NCBI GenBank assembly: GCA_963763855.1
Contig: CAVXPU010000002.1
Coordinates: 124,001 to 188,000 of the forward strand
DNA length: 64,000 nucleotides
Direction of reading: 5' to 3'
Source of the DNA: JAIBCC01 sp963763855
Lineage (GTDB): Bacteria > Acidobacteriota > Blastocatellia > Pyrinomonadales > Pyrinomonadaceae
In this document: piece after piece, positions 1 through 9,620 of the stretch
Layout: every line of letters begins with the position of its first letter
Position numbering within the stretch: the first letter of the stretch is position 1
Program-made: the position numbers and the translations under genes
Notes under the pieces: model-generated
The model's database searches: none
What the model was told of the DNA's origin: nothing
Seen by the model: only the letters and a program-made list of their open reading frames with translations

Positions 1-617
1 GTTGTTTCACCGCTGCGGCTGGCAGCTATAAAACCTCCCATAATTGGAATTTCGCCCGAATTAATCAGTGAATGAAGTTCGAGCTGGATAATTCGTTCCG
101 TTTCATTCCAGAGCGGATTTGCAGCTCCGTGCTCATCATCAGTCATTATCAAGCGACGTGCGTCGGTATGACGGGCATTCAGTCCTGCGGCTTTGCAAAC
201 TTCTGTTAATAAACGACTTGAAAGTTGCTCGCCATAGGCTACAACAACATCTTTGAGCAATTGCAAAGGCAGTGAACGGCGTGAAACTCTTTGTAAAATT
301 TCGCTTAATTCGCGTTTGGATTTTTCAAGTTCTTCGGCAAAGCGTGCCTGCTGTTCATTGCTTATGAGCTGCTTAGCAACTTCCAAATGACGTTCAAAAT
401 TCATTCCCAAACCCTCAAAGGCTTGCTCAGGTTCATCTTTTTTAGCAATCTCAAACGCATTAAGCAAAGCATCAGTCATTTTACTCATCGCGGATGTCAC
501 TACCACAGGCGAATTTTCCTTTTCACCCGTCACAATTTCCGCGACGCGGCGAAAAGCATCGGCATCTTGCACGGATGTTCCCCCAAATTTCATTACCGTA
601 GGTCGTAAATTACTCAT
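1..617 (-). CDS. lysC: Aspartate kinase, N-terminal part (gene leaves the window)
   Basis: Aspartokinase phosphorylates L-aspartate with ATP, the first step towards lysine, threonine and methionine, in the cytoplasm. About 205 codons are visible from the ATG at 617, and the frame stays open to base 1. Diagnostic motifs are KFGGTSV at residues 10-16, VVVTSAMSKMTD near residue 40, YGEQLSSRLL in the middle, and GGFIAASRSGETT at the window edge. All are in the usual order of the amino-acid kinase fold. The C-terminal ACT domains are outside the window, so a fusion to homoserine dehydrogenase (ThrA type) cannot be excluded. The lysine riboswitch upstream argues for a lysine-branch enzyme. The 5' leader also carries a palindromic repeat between the terminator and the start codon. 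Confidence 0.95.
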   Translation of the reverse strand, partial: MSNLRPTVMKFGGTSVQDADAFRRVAEIVTGEKENSPVVVTSAMSKMTDALLNAFEIAKKDEPEQAFEGLGMNFERHLEVAKQLISNEQQARFAEELEKSKRELSEILQRVSRRSLPLQLLKDVVVAYGEQLSSRLLTEVCKAAGLNARHTDARRLIMTDDEHGAANPLWNETERIIQLELHSLINSGEIPIMGGFIAASRSGET

Positions 618-630
618 AAATAAAAGATTG

Positions 631-753
631 GAGTGCAAGCATCTTGCTTGCACGAACGCAAAGCGTTCGCTATCTTTTTGATATATTTCAAGTTGAACTT
701 TGAATACAACTTCAGCGTTTTGCAAACGCTTGCAAGCAAGATGCTTGCACTCC
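631..753. repeat. REP-like inverted repeat in the lysC leader
   Basis: The arm GGAGTGCAAGCATCTTGCTT begins at 631 and its reverse complement ends at 753, separated by about 75 bases. Each arm is itself nearly palindromic (AAGCATCTTGCTT). The layout matches the elements at 6270-6346 and 51214-51294, which suggests one dispersed family. It sits between the riboswitch terminator and the lysC start codon and would fold in the lysC mRNA. Confidence 0.75.
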
Positions 754-756
754 AAT

Positions 757-791
757 AAAAAAAAGCCAGACGTGAGAACACACGACTGACC
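757..791 (-). terminator. Intrinsic terminator of the lysine riboswitch
   Basis: On the minus strand, GGTCAGTCGTG pairs with CACGTCTGGC (about ten pairs, one mismatch) around a six-base loop, followed directly by eight U residues. It lies just after the 3' end of the riboswitch and about 140 bases before the lysC start. This is the expected position for transcriptional attenuation by lysine. Confidence 0.8.
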
Positions 792-807
792 TTCTTTTGC
801 AAAAATA

Positions 808-984
808 GTTGTCGTAGCACTCCAACGAATATCGTTGACAGTCTAACGGATTTAGCCGCTATGACCAATTCATCAAACTGAGAAGTAGTTTAACAAATTT
901 CGGCGATTTATCCCTTTCATCTTTCCATCAAAAAGCCTTCTCGCTCTCCGGAAAAATTACTCTTGAAAATCGCTCCTCTACCTT
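808..984 (-). promoter_or_regulatory. Lysine riboswitch (L box)
   Basis: Read on the minus strand, the leader holds the conserved lysine-aptamer blocks in order: GGTAGAGGAGCG at the 5' end, AAGAGTAA, GAAAGGG, CGCCGAA, and a 3' block ACTGTCA, small hairpin, then GGAGTGCTACGAC. The last block closely follows the known aptamer end (ACUGUCA, hairpin, GGAGAGC). GTAG near the 5' end can pair with CTAC near the 3' end as P1. The length of about 177 nt is typical. A terminator and an aspartate kinase gene follow. Bound lysine would favour the terminator and lower lysC expression (family knowledge). Confidence 0.88.
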
Positions 985-1010
985 AAAATTATCAAAAATA
1001 CGAAGTTGTA

Positions 1011-1039
1011 AAGCTAAACTTTGCAGAAAAAATTGTCAA
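1011..1039 (-). promoter_or_regulatory. Possible sigma-70-type promoter of lysC
   Basis: A perfect TTGACA (1039 down to 1034) is followed after 17 bases by TAGCTT, a weak -10. Transcription would start near 1004, about 20 bases before the riboswitch, which fits. The call rests on the -35 box and its position only. Confidence 0.35.
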
Positions 1040-1043
1040 GCCA

Positions 1044-1075
1044 ATAAAAAAGGAAAGGCTCGAAAACCTTTCCTT
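1044..1075 (-). terminator. Terminator of the first M43 protease gene
   Basis: On the minus strand AAGGAAAGG and CCTTTCCTT form a nine-pair stem around an eight-base loop, followed by a U-rich run. It lies about 25 bases past the stop codon of the protease gene at 1101. Confidence 0.8.
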
Positions 1076-1100
1076 CTCTTGAATTAAGTTTTTCCAAAAA

Positions 1101-2024
1101 CTACTTACCTGCTCGATAGGTAGTAAATTGCGAATCCATCCGAGCATCTTGTCCAGCACTAAATGTGAACATACAAGAATCATCCGTGTAGTCCATAAAG
1201 TTTGTTATCGGATCAAGACCTGGGTAATTCTTGCCTGTGCATGAATCACGTCCGGTTGGACATCCGTAAGCGGGCGATCTTTCTGCAGGAGTATCTGCAA
1301 CAATATCTCCGCCGCTCGTACTTCTCGCACATCCGCCTTGAAATGTGTGATAAAGCCCCATCCAATGTCCTACCTCGTGTGTTCCGGTATCACCTTGATT
1401 GTAAGGAGCAGCAGTTCCGCCCGGTAATGAGCTATACAATAAAACTACACCGTCTCTTAAAGGAGCAGATTGATAGCTTGAAGGGAATGTTGCATAGCCC
1501 AAAATTCCACCACTTGGATTGCAAGTATAAATGTTCAAATCATCAGCAGTTCCCTGATGTAAAGCATTTTTCATCGCGGTTTCTGATGTACCGTAGCAAC
1601 CGTTATACCAAGTAGCATTGCTTGTACGATCGGTTGAGACGAGATTGAATTGCCAGCCCGTTGGTGCAAATGCGGCGTTCAATACATTCATTTGATTAGT
1701 AATCATTTGACTTGAAATATCGCCCGCTGCTCCATTGCTGACAACGTGGAAATAAACGTTAATTACGCCGGCAGTTAAATCAGCACTACCCGGTCCGCCT
1801 TTTCTGGCTCTGTCTGCTTTTCTTTGATCGAAGTCAAATTCTCTGGCTTCTTTCTCGTCTTCGCCAATCCGAACACCGCAACGTGGTCCTTCTTCATCTT
1901 GTCCGTGTCCTTTTCCTTGTGCGTCAACCGTCGCATTCAGAAAACTACCTGAAAAAGCAAAAACAACCGCAAAAATGATCGCCAAAACGCCTAACGGCAA
2001 GGCAAACTTGAAAAATTTATTCAT
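1101..2024 (-). CDS. Secreted pappalysin-like M43 zinc metalloprotease (copy 1, intact)
   Basis: Exported zinc endopeptidase of the metzincin clan, 307 aa. A Sec signal or membrane segment covers about residues 8-32. The catalytic motif HEVGHWMGLYH lies at 216-226 (zinc ligands H216, H220, H226; catalytic E217), and the Met-turn NFMDYT is near 275-280. Several cysteine pairs suggest disulfides. The ATG at 2024 follows a strong AAGGAG/GAGG ribosome site. A terminator follows the stop. Two related but frame-broken copies lie directly upstream on the same strand, so this is the only working member of a tandem family. The substrate is unknown; family relatives (pappalysin, ulilysin) cut extracellular proteins. 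Confidence 0.9.
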   Translation of the reverse strand: MNKFFKFALPLGVLAIIFAVVFAFSGSFLNATVDAQGKGHGQDEEGPRCGVRIGEDEKEAREFDFDQRKADRARKGGPGSADLTAGVINVYFHVVSNGAAGDISSQMITNQMNVLNAAFAPTGWQFNLVSTDRTSNATWYNGCYGTSETAMKNALHQGTADDLNIYTCNPSGGILGYATFPSSYQSAPLRDGVVLLYSSLPGGTAAPYNQGDTGTHEVGHWMGLYHTFQGGCARSTSGGDIVADTPAERSPAYGCPTGRDSCTGKNYPGLDPITNFMDYTDDSCMFTFSAGQDARMDSQFTTYRAGK

Positions 2025-2278
2025 CCTCTACTTACTCCTTTTTTGTTGTATCTAAAATAAAATGGCTGTAAAAAAATTTGGGTAATTTCGACTTTCTGGG
2101 GGAACCTGACCAAGTTCTGACTTTGGGAACAATCTAACAAATTAAATTATCAAAAAGATTTAATATTAAAAATTTCCCTCTGTCAATCGACTCTCCAAAA
2201 ATATGAAAAATGTTCAATATTTTGAACTAAATATATAAGCGAGGGAAACTTGCTATTTCCCTCGCCCGTTAAGAAAAA

Positions 2279-3206
2279 TTAGTTGCCGGCTCGATACGCT
2301 GTAAATTGTGCGTCCATTCTGTCACCCTGTCCGGTTGAAAATAGGAACATACATGAATCATCGGTGTAATCCATAAAATTAGTTATCGGATCATCACCCG
2401 GGAATTTGCCGCCTTTGCAGCTATCTCGTCCGCTTGGACAACCATATGCCGGACTCCTTTCAGCCGGAGTATCAGCAACGGTGTCACCCGTATTTGCCGC
2501 GTCTTTTCTATTGCCGCAGCCGCCTTGGAAGGTGTGATAAAGCCCCAACCAATGTCCTACTTCGTGCGTACCTGTATCACCGAGATTGTATGGAACTGCA
2601 CTTCCGCCGGGGAGTGAACTATATAGTAAAACTACGCCGTCCAAAAGTGGTGTTGAAGCATAAGAAGATGGAAATGTTGCGTATCCAAGAATTCCGCCGC
2701 TTGGATTACATGTATAAATATTCAAATCATCGGCACTGCCTTGGTGGAGAGCGTTTTTCATTGCAGTTTCAGCAGCACCATAACAGCCGTTATACCAGCC
2801 GGCATTGGTCGTTCGGTCAACTCGCAACTACATTAAATGCCCAGCCGCTTGAAGCAAACGCAGCATTCAAAACAGCAATTTGATCCGTAATCATTTGAGT
2901 AGGAATGTCGCCATTTGCGATTCCCGCTCCTTGATTAACCACGTGAACATAAACAGGAATTGTGCCGCCTCTTAAATTTGAAGCCGGATTTCTTCCCGCC
3001 ATTCTTCGTTCAAAATCAAATTCCCGTGCGTCTTTTTCTTCTTCGCTAATCCGAACGCCGCAACGCGGACCTTCTTCGTCTTGAGCGTGTCCTTTCCCTT
3101 GGGCATCAACTATTGCATTCAGAAAACTTCCCGAAAAAGCAAAAACAACCGCACAAATGATTGCCAAAGTTCCGATTGGAAGGGCAAATTTAATGTATTT
3201 TTTCAT
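2279..3206 (-). pseudogene. M43 metalloprotease copy 2, one frameshift
   Basis: A close paralog of the gene at 1101-2024. The N-terminal part (3206 to about 2817) has the signal peptide and pro-region and ends at ...GWAFNVVAS with a premature TGA. The catalytic part (about 2827 to 2279) continues in another frame from VDRTTNAGW and holds HEVGHWLGLYHTF and NFMDYT. One lost base, or two gained, near 2820 explains the break. The start at 3206 has a good AAAGGAG ribosome site. It could be a recent pseudogene or a sequencing error; all catalytic residues remain. Confidence 0.8.
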
Positions 3207-3432
3207 CGCTTACTCCTTTACTCCTTTTTGTTAAAATTTCAGTATCTCAAAATAAAATTAGCCAAAATATGTGACTTTCGATCCGTAGCCCAAATAAAGT
3301 TAACGGAGGGTATCGGTAGTAAAATCCGAAACCTATAACTCACTCAACCAGTCGTGCTACTATGACACACTGAAACAAAAGCAAGTGAACGTGAAGAATC
3401 GTTTCAATTCGAAATCTCCAGCAAAAGTTAAA

Positions 3433-4353
3433 CTATTTATTTGCCCGATAAGTCGTAAATTGTGCGTCCATTCTCGCATCTTGTCCGGCTGTAAATTGAT
3501 CATACAATGGATTACATGAATAATCCATAAATTATTGATCGGATCAACTCCCGGAAACTTATTTCCAGCACAAGTATCTCTGCCAACCGGACAGCCGCTT
3601 GCTGCTGATTGTTCTGCCGGAGTATCCGAAACTGCATCGCCGCCACTATTTGCATTTCTCGCACAACCGCCTTGGAATGTGTGATAAAGCCCCATCCAAT
3701 GCCCTGTTTCGTGGGTAACGACGTCGCCTTCATTGTAATTTGCGTATGATCCGCCGGGCAGACTTCGATAATCGATTAAGATTCCGTCACGAGTTGGATT
3801 ACTGTTGTAAGATGATGGAAAAGTAGCCCGTCCGAGCAAACCGCCGCCGGGAGCACACGAATAGATATTGAAATCGTCGGCCTGAACCTTGTCGTAAAGT
3901 GTCGATTTCATTGCACTCTCCGAAACGACCTTCGCAATCCGCAAACCAAGTTGCATTCGTTGTGCGGTCGATTCCTGCTAAAACAAATACCCAGCCAGTG
4001 TTATTGAAAAAGTCGTGTTTAGATGTTGAAATCTGGGCAACAATCTGCGAATCAGGGATATCGCCATTTGCGATTCCCGTTCCTTGATTGATGACGTGGA
4101 AATAGACGGGAATATTTCCCGAAGTTAAATCGCCGCTCGCCCCCTGTCTCGCTCTTTCCGCTCTGCGAAAGTCGAAGTCACGCTCGCTCATTTCTACAAA
4201 AGCGTCATTAGGATGCGTATCGCAAAATGCTTCTTTTGGTGGAGGCGGATTTCCACCTGCTAAAAAAGATACGTTTTGATTCGTACCAAAAATTCCAACT
4301 AATATCGCGAAAACCGCAAGTGGAAGTCCAAACCGAAGTAATTTTTTTATCAT
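3433..4353 (-). pseudogene. M43 metalloprotease copy 3, two frameshifts
   Basis: Third tandem paralog. It starts at ATG 4353 with a signal peptide, then a pro-region different from its neighbours (a PPPPKE stretch). The frame breaks near 3935 after TTNATWFADCEG. The catalytic part with HETGHWMGLYHTF follows in a second frame. Near 3535 a T seems to be missing, so the Met-turn N(F)MDYS and the C-terminal end DAQFTTYRANK are in a third frame, stopping at 3433-3435. The length of the restored product, about 307 aa, matches copy 1. Zinc ligands are kept, so loss is by frame breaks only. Confidence 0.78.
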
Positions 4354-4555
4354 CAAACTAAACTCTCTCCTTGAAAATAAATAATGACAAAGTATTGGAA
4401 AGAATACTGTTAGTGATGTTAAATTAAAGAGAAATACTTCTTGAATAACTGATAAATTATAAATGGTTAATAAAACACCTTGAATTGTCTAAAAACCTGA
4501 ATGAATGGTGAGAATGATATAATAAATTCCAAATAATTGTAAAATATTTATTTAT

Positions 4556-6562
4556 ATGAACGACAATCTCGAAAATCAGCAAATCGCGTGGATTCCAACA
4601 CACGAAATAATCGAAAAAGCACAACTCACTAAGTTTATGAAACAAGTCGGTTTACAGACTTGGGACGAACTTTATCAATTTTCGATAAACGACGTTGAGA
4701 AATATACCGCCGAAGTTTTGAAATTTCTCGACATCAAATTTAATCCGCCGTATGAAAAATTGCTTGATTCATCGGAAGGAGTTGAATGGTCGAAATGGTG
4801 CGTTGGCGGCGGTTTGAATATTTCAGAAATGTGCCTTGATCGTTGGATTGGGACGGAAATTGAGAATCAAGCGGCGATAATTTGGGAAGGTGAAGAAGGC
4901 GAAGTATTCGCGAAGTTTCATACAGAGAATTGTTGAGCAAGTTGAATATTGTGCGGCAGGTTTGCTTGAAAACGGATTAGGAAAAGGCGATGCAATTGGA
5001 ATTCATTTGCCAATGATGATTGAAACGGTTATCGCACTTTTGGCGATTGCGAGAATCGGTGCGATTGCAGTTCCCGTATTTAGCGGTTACGGAATTGATG
5101 CGATTGCGTCAAGGTTAAATGCGGTTGAAGCAAAAGCACTTTTTACTTGCGATGGTTTCGCTAAGACGAGGAAAGTTTTTCAACGCTTTTGAAATTGCCG
5201 TGAAGCAGTCAAAAAATGTCTATTTCAAAAATCTCCTACAATCAAAAATTACCTTCGTCAATCAACTCCTCAAAGCTATTTGATTTCGGATCTACAAACG
5301 ATTCAAGAAACTCAAAATCAATAACTTCGCTTGAACCAACACTCGCCAACGATCCGCTCATCATCCTCTACACTTCCGGCACGACCGGCAAACCGAAAGG
5401 AATCGCCCACGTTCATTGCGGATTTCCGATAAAAGCGGCGCAAGATATGGCGTTTCGGCACGGACGTTGGACGCGGAACTCGTATCAGTTGGGTCACCGA
5501 TTTGGGTTGGATGATGGGACCGTGGCTGATTTACGGTGCGTTGATAAATGGTGCGACGATGGTTTTGTATGACGGTTCGCCCGATTATCCAAACGCTGAT
5601 CGAATGTGGGAATTTACCGCAAAACATAAGGTTGAAATCTTAGGAATTTCGCCGACTCTCGTGCGTGGACTCGCGACCAAAGGCGACGATTTGCCGAAAA
5701 AACACGATTTGAGTTCGCTGCGAGCGTTTGCTTCCACGGGCGAGCCTTGGAATCCCGAACCTTGGCGTTGGCTCTTTGAAGTTGTCGGCGATTCCAAACT
5801 GCCGATCATCAATTATTCCGGCGGAACCGAAATTTCGGGGGGAATTTTGATGAACAACCCACTTGTGCCAATCAAACCGTGCGGATTCTCTGCTCCGTGT
5901 TTGGGGATTGACGCTGATATTTTGGACGAAAACGGCGAATCGGTGGAAAACGGTAAAGTTGGTGAATTAGCAATTCGAAAAACTTGGATCGGAATGGCAC
6001 AAGGTTTTTGGAACGAACCCGAAAGATATTTGGAAACCTATTGGCGGCGATTTAAAGACACCTGGGTTCACGGCGATTTTGCCATGAAAGATGCCGACGG
6101 ACATTGGTTTATTCTTGGACGTTCGGACGATACGCTCAAAGTTGCTGGCAAACGGGTTGGACCTGCCGAAGTTGAAAGCATTTTAGTCGGACACGACTCA
6201 GTTGCAGAAGCAGCAGTTATTGGTGTTCCCGACGAAATAAAAGGAACGGCAATGATTGCATTTTGCGTCTGTAACGCAGGCATCTTGCCTGCGAACCTTG
6301 AAACTGAAAATGCCCGACGAAGATGCAGGCAGGATGCCCGCGTTACAAATTGAATTAAAACAACTTAATCGCCAAAGAAATGGGCAAACCATTGCAACCG
6401 AATCAAATTCATTTTGTCTCGGCACTACCAAAAACTCGTAATGCTAAAGTAATGCGTCGAGTAATTCGTGCGGCTTATCTAGGCGAAGATCCCGGCGATT
6501 TATCGGCGTTGGAAAATCCGAAAACGGTTGAGGAGATCAATTCTCTCCGTAAAGCGGATTGA
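4556..6562 (+). pseudogene. Acyl-CoA (acetyl-CoA-like) synthetase, broken in several places
   Basis: AMP-forming acyl-CoA ligase of the ANL superfamily. The whole span of about 669 codons equals a full-length acetyl-CoA-synthetase-type enzyme. Pieces in order: N-terminal domain (4556-4930); substrate-pocket region with GLLENGLGKGDAIGIHLPM (4930-5190); P-loop LYTSGTTGKPKG near 5370; YSGGTE near 5815; the aspartate motif VHGDF near 6070; hinge ILGRSDDTLKVAGKR near 6110; and the C-terminal lysine region SALPKTRNAKVMRR near 6420. Frames change near 4910, 5190, 5455 and 6366. A 77-base palindromic repeat interrupts the C-terminal domain at 6270. The number and type of lesions favour a true pseudogene. 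Confidence 0.85.
6270..6346. repeat. Palindromic repeat inserted in the synthetase pseudogene
   Basis: TGTAACGCAGGCATCTTGCC opens the element and its near reverse complement closes it at 6346 (two differences over 23 bases). It sits between coding blocks that are contiguous in the enzyme family (...MIAFCV and ELKQL...AKEMGKPLQ). It belongs to the same family as 51214-51294. Confidence 0.85.
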
Positions 6563-6617
6563 GCAAATTGTGATTGATTTCACAGTAATTTCGCGGATGG
6601 TTTGATAAAATTGCGAT

Positions 6618-7552
6618 ATGCCTGAGGTGAAAGGGATAGCCGAATTTAATGATGAACTGCCAACTTAATTGATTGGGCGGCAGAAGTTTTGAAACTTCGT
6701 TTTGACGAATTACTAGATCTGCGTAATGCCGCTCTCAATTCGGAAGATATCGAAGGCGTTCACCGAATGCGGGTGGCGATACGGCGTTTGCGAAGTGCAT
6801 TAGGTGATTTTTCAGCATATTTGGAAGATCGATCTTTCAAAGCCGCGAAAAAGAAATTAAAACGTCTCGCCGATTCGCTCGGTATGGCACGCGATCAGGA
6901 CGTCGCAATTGCCGCTCTGCAGAAATTGCAGCAGGCGGCGAAAGGCAAACGGATTAAAAATGATCTGGAGGATTTAATAGTCAAACGCTTGGCAAAACGG
7001 AAAAATACTCAGACGAAACTAAACGAAATTCTTGCTTCCACCTCAATTGAGAATTTGCGTGAGCATTTTTCGGCAGCTTTTGAGGAAGGCATTCTGAAGG
7101 AAACGAGTGCTTTTACAATTGCTGCCAAATACGCGGGACGGGAAGTTGTTTCCAAGCGTTTACAGGAATTTCTGAACTTGAGTTCGTGTCTCTATGATCC
7201 ATTTAATCAAGATGAATTGCATCAACTCCGTATCGCCGCCAAACGCCTTCGCTACTCGATCGAGCTTTTTACAGGATGTCTGGGCGAGCAAATAACACCT
7301 TTCGCGAAGCAAATTGCAGATATGCAAGCCTATTTGGGCGAGCTCCACGATTGCGATGTTTGGATTAAAGATTTGAGTAGGCGTTTGCTGAAAAAGCAAA
7401 GCAGGAAACCACGGACTGACCTCTGGCTATTGGCTAGATTTACAAAGGATCGAACAAAAAACTACCGCTCAGCTATACGTTTGTGGAGTGAATGGCGGAA
7501 AGACAAGTTTTTCAGAGAGTTAAGAATAGTTTTACAATCGGACTCGACGTAA
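6618..7552 (+). CDS. CHAD domain protein, probable frameshift near the start
   Basis: CHAD (conserved histidine alpha-helical domain) proteins bind polyphosphate through conserved histidines and basic residues. Visible are VHRMRVAIRRLRSAL near the N-terminus, LHQLRIAAKRLRYSIELF in the second half, and LHDCDVW, which are the two typical helical repeats. Uninterrupted reading starts at 6689, but homologous-looking sequence (MPEVKGIAEFNDEL, then LIDWAAEVLKLRF) begins at the ATG at 6618 and crosses a one-base break near 6662. The product would be about 310 aa without a signal peptide. No triphosphate tunnel (CYTH) domain is fused to it. Confidence 0.82.
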
Positions 7553-7652
7553 TTTCGAGTGTTTACATAACTTAATCTAAGCGAACTTGTTTCATGATTT
7601 TGAAGTGTTTTCCCTTGCCTCACATAAAGTTAGAGTTTAACCTAAACCCATT

Positions 7653-9545
7653 ATGAAATATCAGTCTTTTCTGCTGGGCTTTTTTCTTTTGCAACTATGT
7701 TCGGCGATTACCACCAACGCACAACCGAATGGACGCGGTGGGGCTTCTATTCGAATGGCAAATGACGTTCATTCTTACTCAAATCCGCAGCAAGTAAAAG
7801 TTACACACGTTGATCTTGATTGGAATATTTTGTTTGATAAAAAGCAGATTCAAGGTTCGGCAACTTTGAGTTTTCAGCGGGCTCCTGATGCGGTAAACGC
7901 TCCGCTGATTCTTGATATGCGGGATTTAACGATTGAGAAAACCGAAGTTTCAAGCGACGGGAAATCATTCAAGGAAACAACGACGAACATCGGGAGACCA
8001 GACAAAATTCTCGGTTCATCACTTTCAATCAACTTGACGCCCGATGCAAAATTCGTCCGCGTTTATTATTCCACGAGTCCTGATACAGGCGGTTTGCAAT
8101 GGCTCATGCCGGAACAAACGGCTGGCAAAAAATCGCCGTATATGTTTTCGCAGGCTCAATCTATCTTGGCGAGAACCTTTATTCCACTCCAAGATTCGCC
8201 TGCGGTTCGCATCACGTATAACGCACGAGTTCGCACGCCGAAAAATTTGCTCGCCGTGATGAGCAGCGAAACGAATCCGCAAAATGCACCGCGGACGGGC
8301 GACTATCGTTTTAAGATGACCAAGGCGATTCCTTCATATTTGATCGCGATTGCGGTCGGCGATATTAAATTTCAATCTTTGGGTAAACGGACTGGCGTTT
8401 ACACCGAACCTTCGATGCTCAAAAAAGCCGCTTGGGAACTTGCCGACACGGAGAAAATGGTAGCGGCGACCGAGAAGATTTATGGAAAATACGCGTGGGG
8501 CAGATATGACCTATTGGTTTTGCCGCCGAGTTTTCCTTTTGGCGGGATGGAAAATCCTTGTCTCACATTTGCCACGCCAACCATCATCGCAGGCGATAAG
8601 TCGTTGGTTTCATTGGTCGCACACGAGCTCGCACATTCGTGGTCAGGCAATCTTGTGACCAACGCAACGTGGCGTGATTTTTGGTTAAATGAAGGTTTTA
8701 CAACTTATCTCGAACGCCGAATTATAGAAGAAGTTTACGGCGTTTCGCGTCGTGAAATGGAAGCAACTTTGGGCAAACAGGCGTTGATCGACGAAATGAA
8801 GGAAACCGCCGAGGCTGATCAAATTATGCACGTCAATCTGGATGGACGCGATCCGGACGAAGGTTTTACCGGCATTCCCTACGAAAAAGGTGCGTTGTTT
8901 CTGCGTCGTTTAGAAGAAAAATTCGGACGCGTGAAATTTGATAATTTCGTCCGTAGGTATTTTGCCGCACATCGTTTTCAATCAATAACGACCGAAACTT
9001 TTAAAGAATATCTGTTTGAAAATCTTTTGGATAAATACCCGAACGCTGTCACCACGGCGGACGTTAATGAATGGATCGAGCAAGCTGGTTTGCCGAAAAA
9101 TGCTCCAACTCCGAAGTCCGATGCGTTTGAAAAAGTCGCGGCTCAGGCAAAAAATTGGTTGGACGGTAAACCGATATCAGTCAAAAAAGCTCAAACATTT
9201 TGGACGACGCAAGAATGGCTTCACTTCTTAAAATCAATGCCCGAAAATCTCGGTGCAGAGAAAATGTCGCAGCTTGACAAAATGTTTAACTTTACCAAAA
9301 CAGGCAATTCAGAAATCGCGTTTCAATGGCTGATGATGTCTATCAAACAAAATTACAAAGCGGCTGATGCTCGTTTAGAAGAATTTTTAACGTCAATCGG
9401 CAGACGCAAATTTGTCCGACCGCTCTTTGCAGAACTTGCCAAAACACCGGAAGGCTTGAAGCGTGCTAACGAAATCTACGCAAAAGCGAGAAGTGGCTAT
9501 CATCCGATTACGCAAGGAAGTATTGACGCGATTTTGAAGAAATAA
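7653..9545 (+). CDS. Secreted M1 family aminopeptidase (LTA4-hydrolase-like)
   Basis: Zinc aminopeptidase of 630 aa. A signal peptide ends about residue 24. The exopeptidase motif GGMEN (a GAMEN variant) is near 295. Zinc ligands are in HELAH (H324, H328) and WLNEGF (E347). The last 130 or so residues look like the helical C-terminal domain of leukotriene-A4-hydrolase-type enzymes. The product should trim N-terminal residues from peptides in the periplasm or outside the cell. It is transcribed alone and converges with the DUF11 operon; 75 bases separate the two stops. Confidence 0.92.
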   Translation: MKYQSFLLGFFLLQLCSAITTNAQPNGRGGASIRMANDVHSYSNPQQVKVTHVDLDWNILFDKKQIQGSATLSFQRAPDAVNAPLILDMRDLTIEKTEVSSDGKSFKETTTNIGRPDKILGSSLSINLTPDAKFVRVYYSTSPDTGGLQWLMPEQTAGKKSPYMFSQAQSILARTFIPLQDSPAVRITYNARVRTPKNLLAVMSSETNPQNAPRTGDYRFKMTKAIPSYLIAIAVGDIKFQSLGKRTGVYTEPSMLKKAAWELADTEKMVAATEKIYGKYAWGRYDLLVLPPSFPFGGMENPCLTFATPTIIAGDKSLVSLVAHELAHSWSGNLVTNATWRDFWLNEGFTTYLERRIIEEVYGVSRREMEATLGKQALIDEMKETAEADQIMHVNLDGRDPDEGFTGIPYEKGALFLRRLEEKFGRVKFDNFVRRYFAAHRFQSITTETFKEYLFENLLDKYPNAVTTADVNEWIEQAGLPKNAPTPKSDAFEKVAAQAKNWLDGKPISVKKAQTFWTTQEWLHFLKSMPENLGAEKMSQLDKMFNFTKTGNSEIAFQWLMMSIKQNYKAADARLEEFLTSIGRRKFVRPLFAELAKTPEGLKRANEIYAKARSGYHPITQGSIDAILKK

Positions 9546-9570
9546 CGGTGGAAGAGCCCTTCCTCACGGG

Positions 9571-9604
9571 CGGGCTACTGACGCGGTCGGGCTACTGACA
9601 CGTT
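9571..9604. repeat. Two-copy 17-bp direct repeat between convergent genes
   Basis: The unit CGGGCTACTGACGCGGT is followed directly by CGGGCTACTGACACGTT. The local sequence is richer in G and C than its neighbours. No terminator-like U-run accompanies it. Function unknown. Confidence 0.5.
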
Positions 9605-9620
9605 CGGGAAATTTGGCGAT

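Noticed and set aside
614..868. 84-codon minus-strand reading frame in the lysC leader
   Set aside because: It begins with TTG inside the riboswitch, crosses the terminator and the palindromic repeat, and has no protein-like composition.
838..872. Short leader peptide (ATGAATTGGTCATAG) as an attenuator
   Set aside because: Only four codons, no lysine codons, and the segment is part of the riboswitch structure.
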